Positions 14,343 through 25,674 of a stretch of DNA of 64,000 bases are shown here, piece by piece (position 1 is the first letter of the stretch; each line of letters opens with the position of its first letter). The notes beneath the pieces were generated by a model. The model ran no database searches. It saw only the letters and a program-made list of their open reading frames with translations, and was not told the DNA's origin. The translations under genes were made by a program, and so were the position numbers. The DNA is from Eustoma russellianum (taxonomy: Eukaryota > Streptophyta > Magnoliopsida > Gentianales > Gentianaceae): positions 20,866,227 to 20,930,226 of the forward strand of contig AP025057.1 of the NCBI GenBank assembly GCA_036186865.1. Reading direction: 5' to 3'.

Positions 14343-16189
14343 TTAGTCAAAGAGCTGAGGATACTTCTCCCGCATTTGTTCTTCGAGCTCCCAAGTGGCT
14401 TCACGTTCCGTGTGATTGCTCCATTGAACCTTTACATAAGGGATCACTCGCTTCCTCAATACTTGATCCTTTCGGTCCACAATTTTCACGGGTACTTCCT
14501 CATATGTAACATCGTCCTTGAGTTCCAAAGGTTGAGCTTCAAGTACATGACTTGGATCCGCCACGTACTTTCTTAATTGTGACACGTGGAATACATTGTG
14601 AACTTGCGCCAACACCGGAGGTAATGCCAACCTATATGCCAAGGCGCCTACCTTCTCCAGTATTTCATAGGGACCAATGAAACGAGGGCTTAGCTTGCCT
14701 TTTACTCCAAACCTCATGACGCCCTTCGTAGGTGATACCTTCAAATAAACTTTATCACCCACATCAAAATCCAATGGTCGTCGTTTGGAATCTGCCCAAC
14801 TCTTTTCACGGTCCTGAGCCGTCTTGAGTCTTTCCCGAATGACCTTCACCCTCTCTAACGTTTTCTCTAATAGCTCAGGTCCAGTAATGGTCCTCACGCC
14901 CACTTTGTCCCAATAAATCGGAGACCTACATTTCCTTCCATACAAAGCCTCAAAAGGAGCCATATCAATTGCGCTGTGGTAACTATTGTTATAAGAAAAC
15001 TCCATCAGCTTTACCATTCCGTCCCAACTCCCTTTAAAATCCAGCACGCAAGCTCTTAGCATATCTTCCAAGGTTTGAATTGTCCGCTCGGACTGTCCAT
15101 CAGTTTGAGGATGATACGCCGTACTCAACCTTAATTCCGTACCCATGGCTTCTTGGAATGCTGTCCAAAACTTAGATGTGAACCGTGAATCTCGGTCGGA
15201 CACTATACTTACCGGGACTCCATGCAAACTAACAATACTGTCCATATATAAACTCACTAACTTGTCAAGAGGTGCTTCACTTGAAACGGGTAAGAAATTG
15301 GCAGACTTTGTTAAACAATCCACGATAACCCAAATCATGTCACATCCACTTCTTGTCTTTGGTAAACCAGCTACAAAATCCATTGTGACATGTTCCCATT
15401 TCCATTCCAGAATTTCCAACGGCATCAACAATCCACCTGGCCGTTGGTGTTCTGCCTTGACTTGTTGACACACCAAACACCTCTCTATGAATTCCGCAAT
15501 ATGTCTTTTCATCCCAGACCACCAATAGTAACGCTTGAGATCTCTATACATTTTGGTGCTACCGGGGTGTATTGATAACCTCGAATTATGAGCTTCTTGC
15601 AAAACTTCTTTCCTAAGTTCGTCAACGTCCGGCACGCATAATCTTTCCTTAAACCATAAGCTCCCATCTCCTTTGGTCTGAAATCCTTCAACTTGACTAT
15701 GTTTCACCCTTTCCATTATCTCACTTAAAGCCTTATCTTTCTTCTGTGCCTCCTTTATCCTATCAATCAAACTCGGCGTGATAGTCAATGCTGTCAGGAC
15801 ATTCACCGTGGATTCCACCAAATCCAAACCAAATTCCTCAATCTCTCTCTCTAGTGGTGATTGCCTCGCATGGCTGGATTTCCTGCTTAAGGCGTCGGCT
15901 ACCTTATTAGCCTTTCCCGGGTGATAATGAATAGTTAGGTCATAGTCTTTTAGTAATTCCAACCATCTCCGCTGCCTCATATTCAATTTCTTCTGTGAGA
16001 ACAAATACTTTAGACTCTTATGATCCGTGAATACCGCGCACTTCTCTCCATACAAATAATGCCGCCAAATCTTCAAGGCGAACACAACCGCGGCACGTTC
16101 AAGATCATGTGTGGGATAGTTTTGTTCATAAGGCTTTAGCTGTCTTGAGGCATACGCGATGACTCGTTCGTTTTGCATTAAAACACAAT
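14343..16189 (-). CDS. Pol exon 3: RNase H C-terminal part, integrase, chromodomain (element B)
   Basis: The open frame continues RNase H (CVLMQNERVIAYASRQLK and FTDHKSLKYLF). The integrase zinc domain follows, with histidines near HNSRLSIHPG and cysteines in CLVCQQ. The D,D-35-E core comes next, with D in VTMDFVAGLP, D in SIVSDRDSRF and E in GQSERTIQTLE. A GPY/F module (FIGPYEIL) follows, and a chromodomain-like tail VKVQWSNHTEREATWELEEQ near the stop. It has no start of its own. The reading phase is set by the intron at 16190-16259; the first methionine (16199) lies inside that intron. All catalytic residues checked are present. It encodes the enzyme that inserts element DNA, and the tail may steer it to chromatin marks. 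Confidence 0.92.
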
Positions 16190-16259
16190 CTACAAACAAG
16201 GTGTTAGTCTAAACTTAATGGGTATACAAGATCATAACCTTATACTATAATTTACGTAC
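16190..16259 (-). other. Putative 70-bp spliceosomal intron in RNase H of element B
   Basis: On the minus strand it starts GTACGTAAA and ends TTGTTTGTAG. GACTAAC, a branch-point-like motif, lies about 15 bases before the AG. Unspliced, the frame stops at TAA inside it (GLGT then stop). Removing it joins GGGTTAG to ATTGTGTT and restores the family sequence NGL-D-CVLMQ in the correct phase. Element C has an interval at the identical site (47286-47351), unrelated in most of its sequence but with the same splice signals. Confidence 0.82.
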
Positions 16260-17331
16260 CTAACCCGTTCTTTAACGCATCACTATAAATCACAAATCCA
16301 TTCGTTCCAGAGGGTTGAGCCAATACTGGAGCTGTCGTTAATCTCTTCTTAAGCTCCGTGAAACTTTGCTCGCATCCCGCCGTCCACTCAAACTTGGACT
16401 TCTTTTGAGTAAGGCGACTGAGAGGTACGGCAATCCTCGAGAATCCCCCAACAAATTTTCTGTAATAACCCGCTAGACCCAAGAAACTTCGCACTTCGGT
16501 GACGTTGGTAGGTCTAGGCCATTCAGTTATGGCTTCCACCTTCTTCGGGTCAACAACAATCCCCTCTTCTGATATCACATGACCCAAGAAAGCCACACTT
16601 CTTAACCAGAACTCACACTTGCTAAACTTTGCATAAAGTTGTTTCTGCCTCAAAATGCCTAGTACAGTTCTCAAATGCGCGGTGTGCATTTGCTCGTCAG
16701 GAGAATACACAAGAATATCATCTATGAATACCACTACAAACTTATCCAACTGTTCCCGAAAGACGGTATTCATAAGATCCATAAAAGCTGCGGGGGCATT
16801 TGTTAATCCAAACGGCATCACCAAAAACTCATAGTGGCCATATCTTGTGCGGAAGGCTGTCTTCGCGATGTCTTCGGCCTTCACTCGCAACTGATGATAC
16901 CCTGATCGGAGATCAATTTTAGAGAAAATCTTGGCGCCCTTGAGTTGATCAAACAAATCCTCAATTCGTGGAAGGGGATACTTATTCTTGATGGTAACTT
17001 TATTCAACTCTCTATAATCGATACAAAGCCTCATGCTACCATCTTTCTTCTTTACAAACAAAACAGGTGCTCCCCAGGGCGATACACTAGGGCGGATAAA
17101 CTTCTTGTCCAATAACTCCTGCAGTTGTTCCTTCAACTCTCTCAATTCTGCCGGAGCCATTCTATAAGGAGCTTTAGAAATAGGTTCTGTCCCTGGAATC
17201 AAGTTGATCTCAAATTCGACTTCTCTCGGGGGTGGTACTCCTGGTAAATCTTCTGGAAACACATCAGGAAATTCGTTGACTACTGGAATTTGCTCAATAG
17301 GTGATACCTCCTTTGGTAACATCCATGGCAT
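16260..17331 (-). CDS. Pol: reverse transcriptase and RNase H N-terminus (element B)
   Basis: The RT motifs are in order: KKKDGSMRLCIDYRELNK, FSKIDLRSGYHQ, FGLTNAPAAF, and the catalytic VVFIDDILVY, with FIDD in the YXDD position. LGHVISEEG and TEVRSFLGLAGYYRKF follow, and the first RNase H motif FVIYSDA ends the exon at the intron. The protein has no independent start. It is joined upstream to protease but is one base out of phase with it, owing to an apparent insertion near 17306-17315. The segment LFDQLKGAKIFSKIDL is continuous here, whereas element C has an intron at that point. Confidence 0.93.
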
Positions 17332-17781
17332 ACACTAGAAATCCCTCAGCACCTTTCCTTAATGCCTTGCGTGCTTGTGCAACCGACACGTACACCTTTT
17401 TGGGTACCTTCTTTCGTTCCGCATCTCCTTGAAATATTACCTCCTCCATCTTAGCATTCTTGATTGTCACTTGCTTCAACCGACAATCAATATTAGCGTG
17501 ATTCTTGGCTAACCAGTCCATTCCTAATATGACGTCAAAGTCATACATCTGAATAGGGATCAGTGTGGCGGGGAATGTTTGTCCTTCAAACTCCAATTCA
17601 CAATCCCGGTATCGATGATACGAAACCATAATTTGATCTCCGGCCGCTTGAACACGATACGGAGTTTCTAACCACTCAGGCAGACTACTCAGGTGTTTAG
17701 TGAATCTCTTTGCTACGAAGGAGTGGCTTGCGCCGCTATCAAAGAGCACGTTGGCAGGTACCTTATTTACTAAAATCGCAC
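17294..17781 (-). CDS. Pol exon 2: aspartic protease (element B)
   Basis: The exon starts after the gag/protease intron with AILVNKVPANVLFDSGASHS. DSGA is the retroviral-type aspartic protease active site, and VILGMDWLAKN is the typical second motif. The apparent start codon at 17791 lies inside the intron, so translation more likely enters from Gag after splicing. The frame ends FLVYAMDVTKGGITY and stop at 17294. The downstream RT frame overlaps it in another phase, as the result of one extra base compared with element C. Confidence 0.88.
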
Positions 17782-17865
17782 CTAAAGCCATATCAAGTTA
17801 TACACGGAAGATTAAACACATAAATACTTAATTCATTAAAGATTTAAACTTAGTTTAAATGGTAC
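17782..17865 (-). other. Putative 84-bp intron at the gag/protease junction of element B
   Basis: On the minus strand it starts GTACCATTTAA and ends GATATGGCTTTAG, with GTATAAC about 20 bases before the AG. Unspliced, Gag ends ATDVVAGTI at a TAA just inside the interval. Spliced, GTAGCAG joins GTGCGATT to give VAGAILVNKV, continuous with protease. Element C has the same arrangement at 45595-45686, with the TAA at the same codon. Confidence 0.8.
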
Positions 17866-18940
17866 CTGCTACTACGTCGGTAGCCTCCTGCACATCCGTA
17901 TCCGTCATGAGATGTACACGGGCATTTGCTCTAGGCTTCGCTCTCGGCTGCTGAGCCGCCTCTCCAGGATTATTTTTCTTCATCTCCGGACAATCTCTAA
18001 TCATATGGCCCACTTGGCCACATCGGAAACATGCCCCAGCCACTTTCCTACACTCTCCAACGTGGTTCCTGTTGCAATGCGGACAAACTCCTATAGCCTG
18101 CTGACTTACTTGATTCAGGGGTGGCAGTCTCTGAAAATTTCCAACTGGCCCTCTCTTCGGAATCTTGACCCAACGTCCGGGTCTTCCACCAATTCTCACA
18201 TCCTCTCTTGGCCTCTTGCCTCTTTCAGCTCCTCCTGTGCTAGCTGCTCTTGCCGCCACTCGGCGAAAATCACTCTCAACACGGTAACACGCATCTAGCA
18301 TATCCTCATAAGTTTTCGTCCCTGCATTCACTATCGCCGATTGTATCCTCGAGTCCAAACCCCTCTCAAACTTTGTCATCTTAAGACGATTATCAGTCAT
18401 GATTGCAGGGGCAAACTTACCCAAAGCATGGAAACGATCTGCATACTCCGACACCGTCATCCTTCCTTGCTCCAATCTGTCAAATTCTCTTATCTTGTCC
18501 AATATTGCAGTCTCCGGTACATAGTACTTAAGGAACACATCACAGAACTGAGTCCACGAGATCGGTGGGGTCATTCTTAACACCATTCCTTCCCACCATT
18601 CGCTAGCCTTGCCACTTAGAAGGGGTGTGGCCACCTCAACTTTTATCTCATTCGGAACTTGCACCAGCCGGAAACATTTCTCAACCTCAGCCAACCAATG
18701 CTGAGCCTCTTCAGGATCCGTACATCCACCGAACTCCGGCACCCTCATCTTCCTCATCTCTCCATAAAAGAACCTGATGTTATGATGTGGCGGTGGTGGA
18801 GGCGAAGGCTGATGCTGCTGCACATACCCTTGTGCAATGATTGTCAGCGCATCAGTGAGTACTTGGGGTAAAACCACTTGTGGTGGCTGGTTCTCCTGTC
18901 CATTGCCAGAGTTGCCTGTGTTATCTCTTCTGGGAGGCAT
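17855..18940 (-). CDS. Gag (capsid-nucleocapsid) of element B
   Basis: A 361-residue open frame starting MPPRRDN. It has a proline/glutamine-rich N-terminus. The capsid-type block includes RVPEFGG, WLAEVEKCFR, ASEWWEGM and YADRFHALGKFAP. A basic region follows, and near the C-terminus are two zinc knuckles, a variant CPHCNRNHVGEC and a canonical CFRCGQVGHMIRDC. Gag forms the particle that packages element RNA. It lies just downstream of the 5' LTR and primer site. The last codons (GTI, stop) fall in the putative intron, so the unspliced RNA gives Gag alone. It appears intact. Confidence 0.94.
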   Translation of the reverse strand: MPPRRDNTGNSGNGQENQPPQVVLPQVLTDALTIIAQGYVQQHQPSPPPPPHHNIRFFYGEMRKMRVPEFGGCTDPEEAQHWLAEVEKCFRLVQVPNEIKVEVATPLLSGKASEWWEGMVLRMTPPISWTQFCDVFLKYYVPETAILDKIREFDRLEQGRMTVSEYADRFHALGKFAPAIMTDNRLKMTKFERGLDSRIQSAIVNAGTKTYEDMLDACYRVESDFRRVAARAASTGGAERGKRPREDVRIGGRPGRWVKIPKRGPVGNFQRLPPLNQVSQQAIGVCPHCNRNHVGECRKVAGACFRCGQVGHMIRDCPEMKKNNPGEAAQQPRAKPRANARVHLMTDTDVQEATDVVAGTI

Positions 18941-19208
18941 ATTTCTCTGAAAAGGTCAACATTACATTGGCATTCAGTAAATACAAGGATTAATGAAAGC
19001 TCGAACGCGTGCTACTAGGTAAGGTGTGTAGTACAACTATTAATACAAGGTTAGATAATAAGACGCGCTCGCACACACCCAACCCATATCATACTTAACC
19101 ACTAAGAGATTAGTACTTATAACTAAGGATCAACCTTAAGGGAGAATCATAGCTTAAGAGTCTAAAAGATCATGAACTTAAGTTTCCGAAATAGATCTGA
19201 AGCCTAAT

Positions 19209-19219
19209 CTCTGATACCA
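19209..19219 (-). promoter_or_regulatory. Primer-binding site of element B
   Basis: The minus strand reads TGGTATCAGAG two bases inside the 5' LTR, matching initiator methionine tRNA. Confidence 0.9.
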
Positions 19220-19221
19220 CC

Positions 19222-21782
19222 TGTAGCGCCCCAGCCCGATACCGTTATCGGAACCAGTGCACCCGCCGTAGTCTACTATGAGAACTACGAAGCGTCAAGC
19301 AGATCAAGCATACATCCTTCATAATGTAAGATAAAACCAGCGGGAATGTCATAAAATCTAAACCTTCATTGTCAATATTACAACCAGAAACTGCAGCGGA
19401 AATAAAACTGTTTGTTCATCTAGCCAACATAGGTTTTAGAACAACATAATAACAATAAGTTTTGCAAACTTAAACAAAATAGTCCAGCATCTATCTATTC
19501 CCTTGTCCATCGTCCCATTGAGCCCACTCGCCGTCGTCTTCGATAAATATCAACTCATAATCAGGCTCACCTGAAAAGAAGATAGAATGATTGTTCTTAG
19601 CGAAAACTTCGCCAGCAAGTAACCCATCTATACATCTTACGGAATCACACACGTCGAGTCACCAGTGTATAAAACATTGCCCAAAAATAAGGTGCTCGGG
19701 TTAGCAAATAGCATCTTAATAAGGATTACTCAAAACAGATAAAGTCCATATAGGTACACAGTTACGAGAACAACATGTATTAAAACAACGTATCACATAA
19801 GCAAGTCATAGACTAATCACGTTTCTTGCATGTCAAGTCTTATGCTTCGTGTATCATGATGCATGTACTTCTTTAAAATCACACACAACACCCATGCATA
19901 TGCCTTCTTTCATAAACATGTCATGCATGTCATTTCACAAACATTTCATCACTTTACATATCATATTCTTCGCGTAGCAGAACTTTATACCCTGTGCTGA
20001 AAGGTCCACGGCCCCATTACATATATCATATATCCGTGCTGATAGGTCCACGGCCCCATAAAATACTTCATTTTCCGTGCGGATAGGTCCACGGCCCCAT
20101 AACATACTTTATACTCTGCTGTTGACTCACAGATCACGCTCTTTATACCCTGCTTTCGCAGACGTGACTTTTATACCCTGCGATCAACCAGCAGCCATTT
20201 TGTCTTTCGAAAACTTTAAACCTTTCTTGTTCTTTTGCAAAACATATCTCAAATCAAATACAAGTGCCCATGTCATGATGCAGGATGCACAAATAGCTTC
20301 ATATCAACATGTAACACACACACATACATCTTGCCTATCAAGCATACGGTCTTGCACCTCAAACACTCTATGGTCGTGTCTTTCCAAGCCCATCCTTCTT
20401 ACAAACTCACTCAAGATTCAATCTTATTCTAACTTGATCAACCTACCATCCACACCTCAAATATACCTCAAATACCCTTGCATTTTATGTTCAAAAGAAG
20501 TGTATAAAGTTACTACACTTACATAGGGCGCTTAAAGGGTCAAAAATACTTCCAGAATACTTGGAACGCCACTTCGAGCGCCTAATGTGGACATGGAGCG
20601 CCTCTACTAGGCGTTCGAAGTGTTCGGGGATGATTCAGGACACATTGAACACCACATGAAGCGCCTAATGTGACTTGAAGCGCCTCATGTAGGCGTTCGA
20701 AGTGTTCTGACGGTTCTAAATTGCAGTTTTTCTGTACGGGAAAGCTCCAGGACACATGGAACGCTACATGAAGCGCCTATAGTGACATGAAGCGCCTCAT
20801 GCAGGCGTTCGAAGTGTTCTGACGATGCCAAACTGCAGTTTTTCTGCAGTAACTTCCACCCAACTCCTTTCTTCTTCAACCCTTCCAGATTCAACACTTA
20901 AAGATCCATCTTAACAACTAGATTCATCATACTTAACATACATCTAATCATGAATTGATGCTTAGTTATGCCCAACAACATCCACTCTAACTCTCCAACC
21001 ATACACCACCTTCAAAGGTTATCATCAACAATTCCCACACAACAAGTCTACAACAATGTCATCACTCATCCCTCAATTTCCTGCACTTACTCTCAACGTC
21101 TAAGTGTAGACAATCAACATAAGAGTAGAGCAAGACAATAAGCATGTCAAAATATATACTTTCATGGGCATGCTTGGTAAATAACAAGGCACCACACAAC
21201 TATTTTCAGAATTATGGCCCAAAGAACAAGACTTTACTCAATTAGCAACAAGACTCACATATAACGAAGCATTTAAGATAGGCAAGACAAGAATACTAAT
21301 GTGTGATTCATGTTTTCTCTTTGTAAGAACATAGGGCCTAAAGTATCAAAATTTGCGTAAAGCGTATAGAAAGATTACTTGCCTTGAATTCTAGATAAGC
21401 TTACGGATTTACTGCAGAATCTTGATGAGAATTGAACCTAGAATGGCCTTTATCCTTCCTTCTCTTTCCTCTCTTCTTCTTCTCCCTCTCCTTTTCTCTT
21501 TTCTCTCTTTTTCTCAGAATTTTTCCTTCTTCTTTGTGGCCAAAACCGCCCCCTTATGCTGAGATGGGGAGTTATACTAACTTCCTATAACTCCCCCTAA
21601 CTCCTAGTAGGGGCCTTTCAAGTAATTTCTATGAATTACCCTTAATTCTATTTTAAACCCTTCTTTCTTATTCTTCTATGTTTTAGGTGACTAAGTCTCA
21701 TAACCTACGAAATTAATTAAGTTGTATCTAAGGTTAACCTCTAAGTATTGAATATCGTGCTTAAAAGTCACGGGGTGTAACA
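19222..21782 (-). repeat. 5' LTR of element B
   Basis: An uninterrupted 2561-bp LTR, on the plus strand from TGTAGCGCCCCAGCC to CGGGGTGTAACA, followed by the target duplication GTCCG. It is nearly identical to the 3' copy at the left and preserves the empty site of the solo LTR found there. Promoter and RNA start should lie here, but I could not place them with confidence. Confidence 0.96.
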
Positions 21783-21787
21783 GTCCG

Positions 21788-23890
21788 TCACCTGAGACCA
21801 TGCCCAGGCATGGGTCGAGCTGAGCTGACTTTCTCTCTCATTTTGATCATTAATTTCTCATTCACCCGGTATCTGAATCGAGTAATTCGAAAGCCTAAAA
21901 TTATCTATTCGATGCGTAGATAATTAAAGACTCATTAGTTTTTATATATCATTAATAAAACTAATCATAATCTTAGCTCAAAGTATGTTGCTAAACACAG
22001 TTTGTAACTTGGCACAATTTCAATTTCCTTTCCATTTTCTCCAACATCTGGTTGCACCTATACATCTTAGGTTAGATTTATTGAGGTCTTTGTCAATTGT
22101 TGGTAAATTGCTATTGCAATATGTTGGACACGTGTTGAGTCCTTGTTGGAAATTTTGAGCCAAAATTCAGCACCGATCAAAAGCCCTAGCCACTCTTACT
22201 CAACGCTAAACATAAGAAAAGTGTTCAAAAAAAGATTGAAGAGTTTCTTATATCTCCAATTTACTTGAACGGCAAGAAAACCTTATTTCTTTTAAGAAAA
22301 AATATGCCAAAAAATAAAAGGCCAACCATTTCCTTGCATCTCAAGTTTCTTGATTGACATGTAACCTTATTCCTTATAGATGCACACTACTAAAAAGGGG
22401 CCAATTTCATGAAAGGAAATTTCTCAAGGGTGAATAACTTCATAAGCAAACTTCTTTTAAGAGCAAGAGAGAAAAAAAAACTGAAAAAGAAACATGGGAG
22501 GAACAGGTTTGGAATTGCTTTTCTGAACTGGGAGGTCAAGAAACCTGAAACAAATTCAAAGGGGGAAGTTCAAGTTAAGAAATCCAAGAAAATAAGCCGT
22601 CCATAAACCTAATTTACCTCCTTTAAACGTTTCAATTCAATTCTTGAGGAAGCTTCCTTATATTTAGCTTAGAGGCCCGCTATTTAAACTAAGAGTTGTA
22701 AAGCCAGCTCCTTAGTCTTGAACTCAGCCATACTACACTTGGTTTTTCTATTTCTTTGATTTAATTCTTGCGAATACTTGTATCTCTTCCGTATCACCCT
22801 CAATTGCAGCTTGTTACCGCTTGAAAATGATTTGAGGAAAACAAAAAACTAAAAAGGTGGCCTCCTAAAGCCCAATCGACTGAAACTCAAACAATGGAGT
22901 ACATGCATTTACAGTTTAAGTCCAAAGGCTACCTTGAATGACCTCTATTCATACAGATCGAATGTATTATTCTGAATAGACCTGGTTTATTTTTTGTCCA
23001 AAGTAATAAAGATTATTTTACACAAATATTTAGACTATATTTTTGACATCTATATTTTACTAAAGTAATCTTTATTTCTTTAAGCGTCGGCACAGCTACT
23101 CGATGCGGGAGATCCAATATATTATTTTTAGGGGTGAAACTTAATATTTATAAATAGGACTTTGTTAACTACTTATAAAATATCCACCTTAAGACTAAGT
23201 CACAGAAAAATTGGTAACAAATTCTTGACCTTCTACGTAAGTTCGCCAATATTGTCCAGCGTTACAAACTGAATGAGGTTTTGTCAATAAATCTGTAGAA
23301 TTGTCTGAAAATTAGGGGGGAAAAAGTGCCACTAATGCTATAAAAATTCCTAATGATTCATCTATTTTTAATCATAATTTGCATGTTATTGATACTGGTA
23401 TGTATGATGTTGGAGATCAATTGAAAAAAAAAAGCTAGTGATGAATTAACCGAAACTCTTTTGGAGAGCTTGCCTGAGAATGTGCCCAGAAAGGAATATG
23501 AGGAAGAAGAAGAATATTGAGTTGTGAGTAAACATGTTACGCAAGAAATACCTAAAACAAAAATAAAGTGTAACTTAATTGCTTAATCCAACTATCATAG
23601 TTTATTTATGAGTTGTCTTATTTACATATTTCCACAAATTAGCCCATGGACAAAGAGGAGTGTCCAACTAATGCTAATGGTGCTTAAAGCAAGGCCTTCT
23701 TTTGTGACTAGTATGCTTTCAAACAATGTTATGCTCCGAAAAATTTCGTACATTGAAACATTTCATAATGTCGTATTTAGTAACGTTGAATTTTAAACCG
23801 AATGATATAGTACTGGAGATATTGGTATACGGTTAAATTAGATAATGAACATTTATAAATTACATGATAGAAAATAAAACAAGACTAATA
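21788..23890. other. Unassigned DNA right of element B
   Basis: No gene is recognised. The first part continues the DNA at 8440-9189 across the insertion of B. Around 22600-22820 a run with CTTAGAGGCCCGCTATTTAAACT and a CT-rich tail resembles the promoter-to-RNA-start part of an old LTR, but no partner copy is in the window. An imperfect inverted repeat (AATAAAGATTATTTTA and TAAAGTAATCTTTATTT) lies at about 23007-23085. Open frames at 22409 and 23608 have no family features. Confidence 0.45.
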
Positions 23891-25674
23891 TGTAACAACT
23901 AAAACCACCGAATAAATTAAAGCAAAAAAAAAAGACATGACACAAGTATTTTTACTACTTAAATAAAACGAAAAGAAAATAGGACATGTAAAGACATTTT
24001 TGGAGAAAAAAGGGAAAGACATGAAAATCGGCCATAGTAGAATGGCGGGGGTTGGAAGAAGTCTTTCAAGTATCTTACAAGCTAACCTGGGTGTCATGGA
24101 ATAAGTCTTCTCTTTCCTACCCTCTCTCACCCACTCCACTTAATCCATTTTCCCTTCTTTTCCTCCCTTCCTTGTTTGGCCGGTCACTACCTTAGAAAAA
24201 GGATACTCTCCCTCTTTCTTTCCCACTTCACACTTCATTCATCAAACAACTTCTTCTTCTTCTTCTTCCAAGAAAGAGAAGACAAGTTCCAAGCCCCATT
24301 TTATACTTCCAAAACCGAAAACACCAAGATGAAGGGAAAAGAGTAAGAATTTTTCTCTCCAACACACCTTATCACTCCAAGATAAAGGCTAAGACATCCT
24401 CCCTTTATTGGTGCTAGAAATCAAAATTTAAAGGAGTCAAAGAGCAAGGAAAATCAAGGTAAGAATCCACTTAAACATGAATTTACATACTTGTATATAT
24501 CACTTTTAAAGATTTTTCATCAACCCCCTTCTTTGGCTCACAAAACCATGGGTCACTCTAGGCAAGGAAAAGGAAGAATCTTCAAGCTAGGACCAAGAAG
24601 AAAGCTTGTAGATCATTCATGAAGGTGACATGTTCAAGTATACACTTGAAGAAAGTGAAGTAGGCAAATACAAGTACATCTCTTAGATTCTTCATGTCAT
24701 TTTCCAAAACTACTAAGTTCCATAAGAAAAATGGATCATTCACGTGTATGTTCAAGGCTATGTTTCTATGGAAAATAAGTAATGAGACTTTCATGTATGC
24801 TTGACTAGGATAAGAACTAGATATAAGATCATTTGAGGTATGTTCATATGGGAAATATATGTTTACATCAAAGTAGAAAATATGGACTTTTGGAGGTTTT
24901 ATGTGGAGAAATGATCATGACTAAGGTAAGATGTGAGTATGTTAAGATAATGAAGAAAGGATCATACGGAAGAAGAAAAATAAAGTCTTGCATGCAAAAT
25001 GAAGTATGAAGATATATATGTATATATTCGGCCATCTAGGAAAGTTTAAACAAGATTAATATATGAAGAAGTATGAAGATGATACATGTGCTTAATGAAG
25101 GTTTAGGGACAAGATTTTTGTACTTCAATGATGAGTTGGCAACACCATCCACACCCTCCTACCCTCGGTGAAGACACTGTAGCACCTATATAGCACCACA
25201 CAAGGGTGATTGGAGTTAAACACCAACTACACCCTTTTGCAATCAAATAATCAAACAAACCAATCACGAACACCACCACCGATTGAATGAAGGTTTGATT
25301 ACATCTTGATAAACCTTTTACAAGAAATGAACGAGTGTAGGTGGTATAATCAAAGCTATATAATATGTGAAACATATGAATGATAGACTTGAGACTAAGA
25401 AGAAGAGAAAGAAAGGAAGAAGAAGAGAGTAGTCTTGCTTTTTGCACTTGCAAGAATATCAATTGTTGCATAGCCTTGTCTTGCACATCTTCTTGCCTTT
25501 TTATCATATCTTGGCCGCCCCCTAGGGTTCCTCTTCCTCCTTGAGAATTGTCTTTAATATCCTTGGAAGATTGCCTTGTGTAAAAGATGACATAATCTTT
25601 CTTACTTGGTGCCATATGATTGGAGGGATGACTTGTCCTTGCCTAGTTGTCACTTGCTGATTGGCCAACATTAG

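Larger units (their letters stand above)
9190..21782 (-). mobile_element. Complete Ty3/gypsy chromovirus B (Tekay/Del-like)
   Basis: The element has two LTRs, a primer-binding site, a polypurine tract and gag-protease-RT-RNase H-integrase-chromodomain order, all on the minus strand. The 5-bp target duplication GTCCG sits at 9185-9189 and 21783-21787. Left LTR length minus its solo-LTR insertion and its duplicated 5 bp is 2561 bp, exactly the right LTR length. About ten base differences between the LTRs were noticed by eye, which points to recent insertion. The domain order and the C-terminal chromodomain-like tail place it among chromoviruses; assignment to Tekay/Del is by resemblance. The only obvious defect in pol is a one-base frameshift near 17306-17315. 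Confidence 0.93.

Noticed and set aside
14376..18871. Several plus-strand frames opposite gag-pol of element B
   Set aside because: Antisense shadows of the real minus-strand polyprotein.
22409..22606. Lysine-rich 65-residue frame
   Set aside because: No family motif, AT-rich low-complexity context, no neighbouring gene signals.
23608..23796. 62-residue frame with preceding acidic stretch (about 23340-23520) that looked gene-like
   Set aside because: Stops and frameshifts separate the pieces, and no known domain could be named. It may be an old transposon remnant but is not supported.
25103..25615. 170-residue minus-strand frame
   Set aside because: It spans the boundary of a solo LTR and its flank. 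The paralogous LTR at 54236-54535 keeps only part of it, so it is not a gene.
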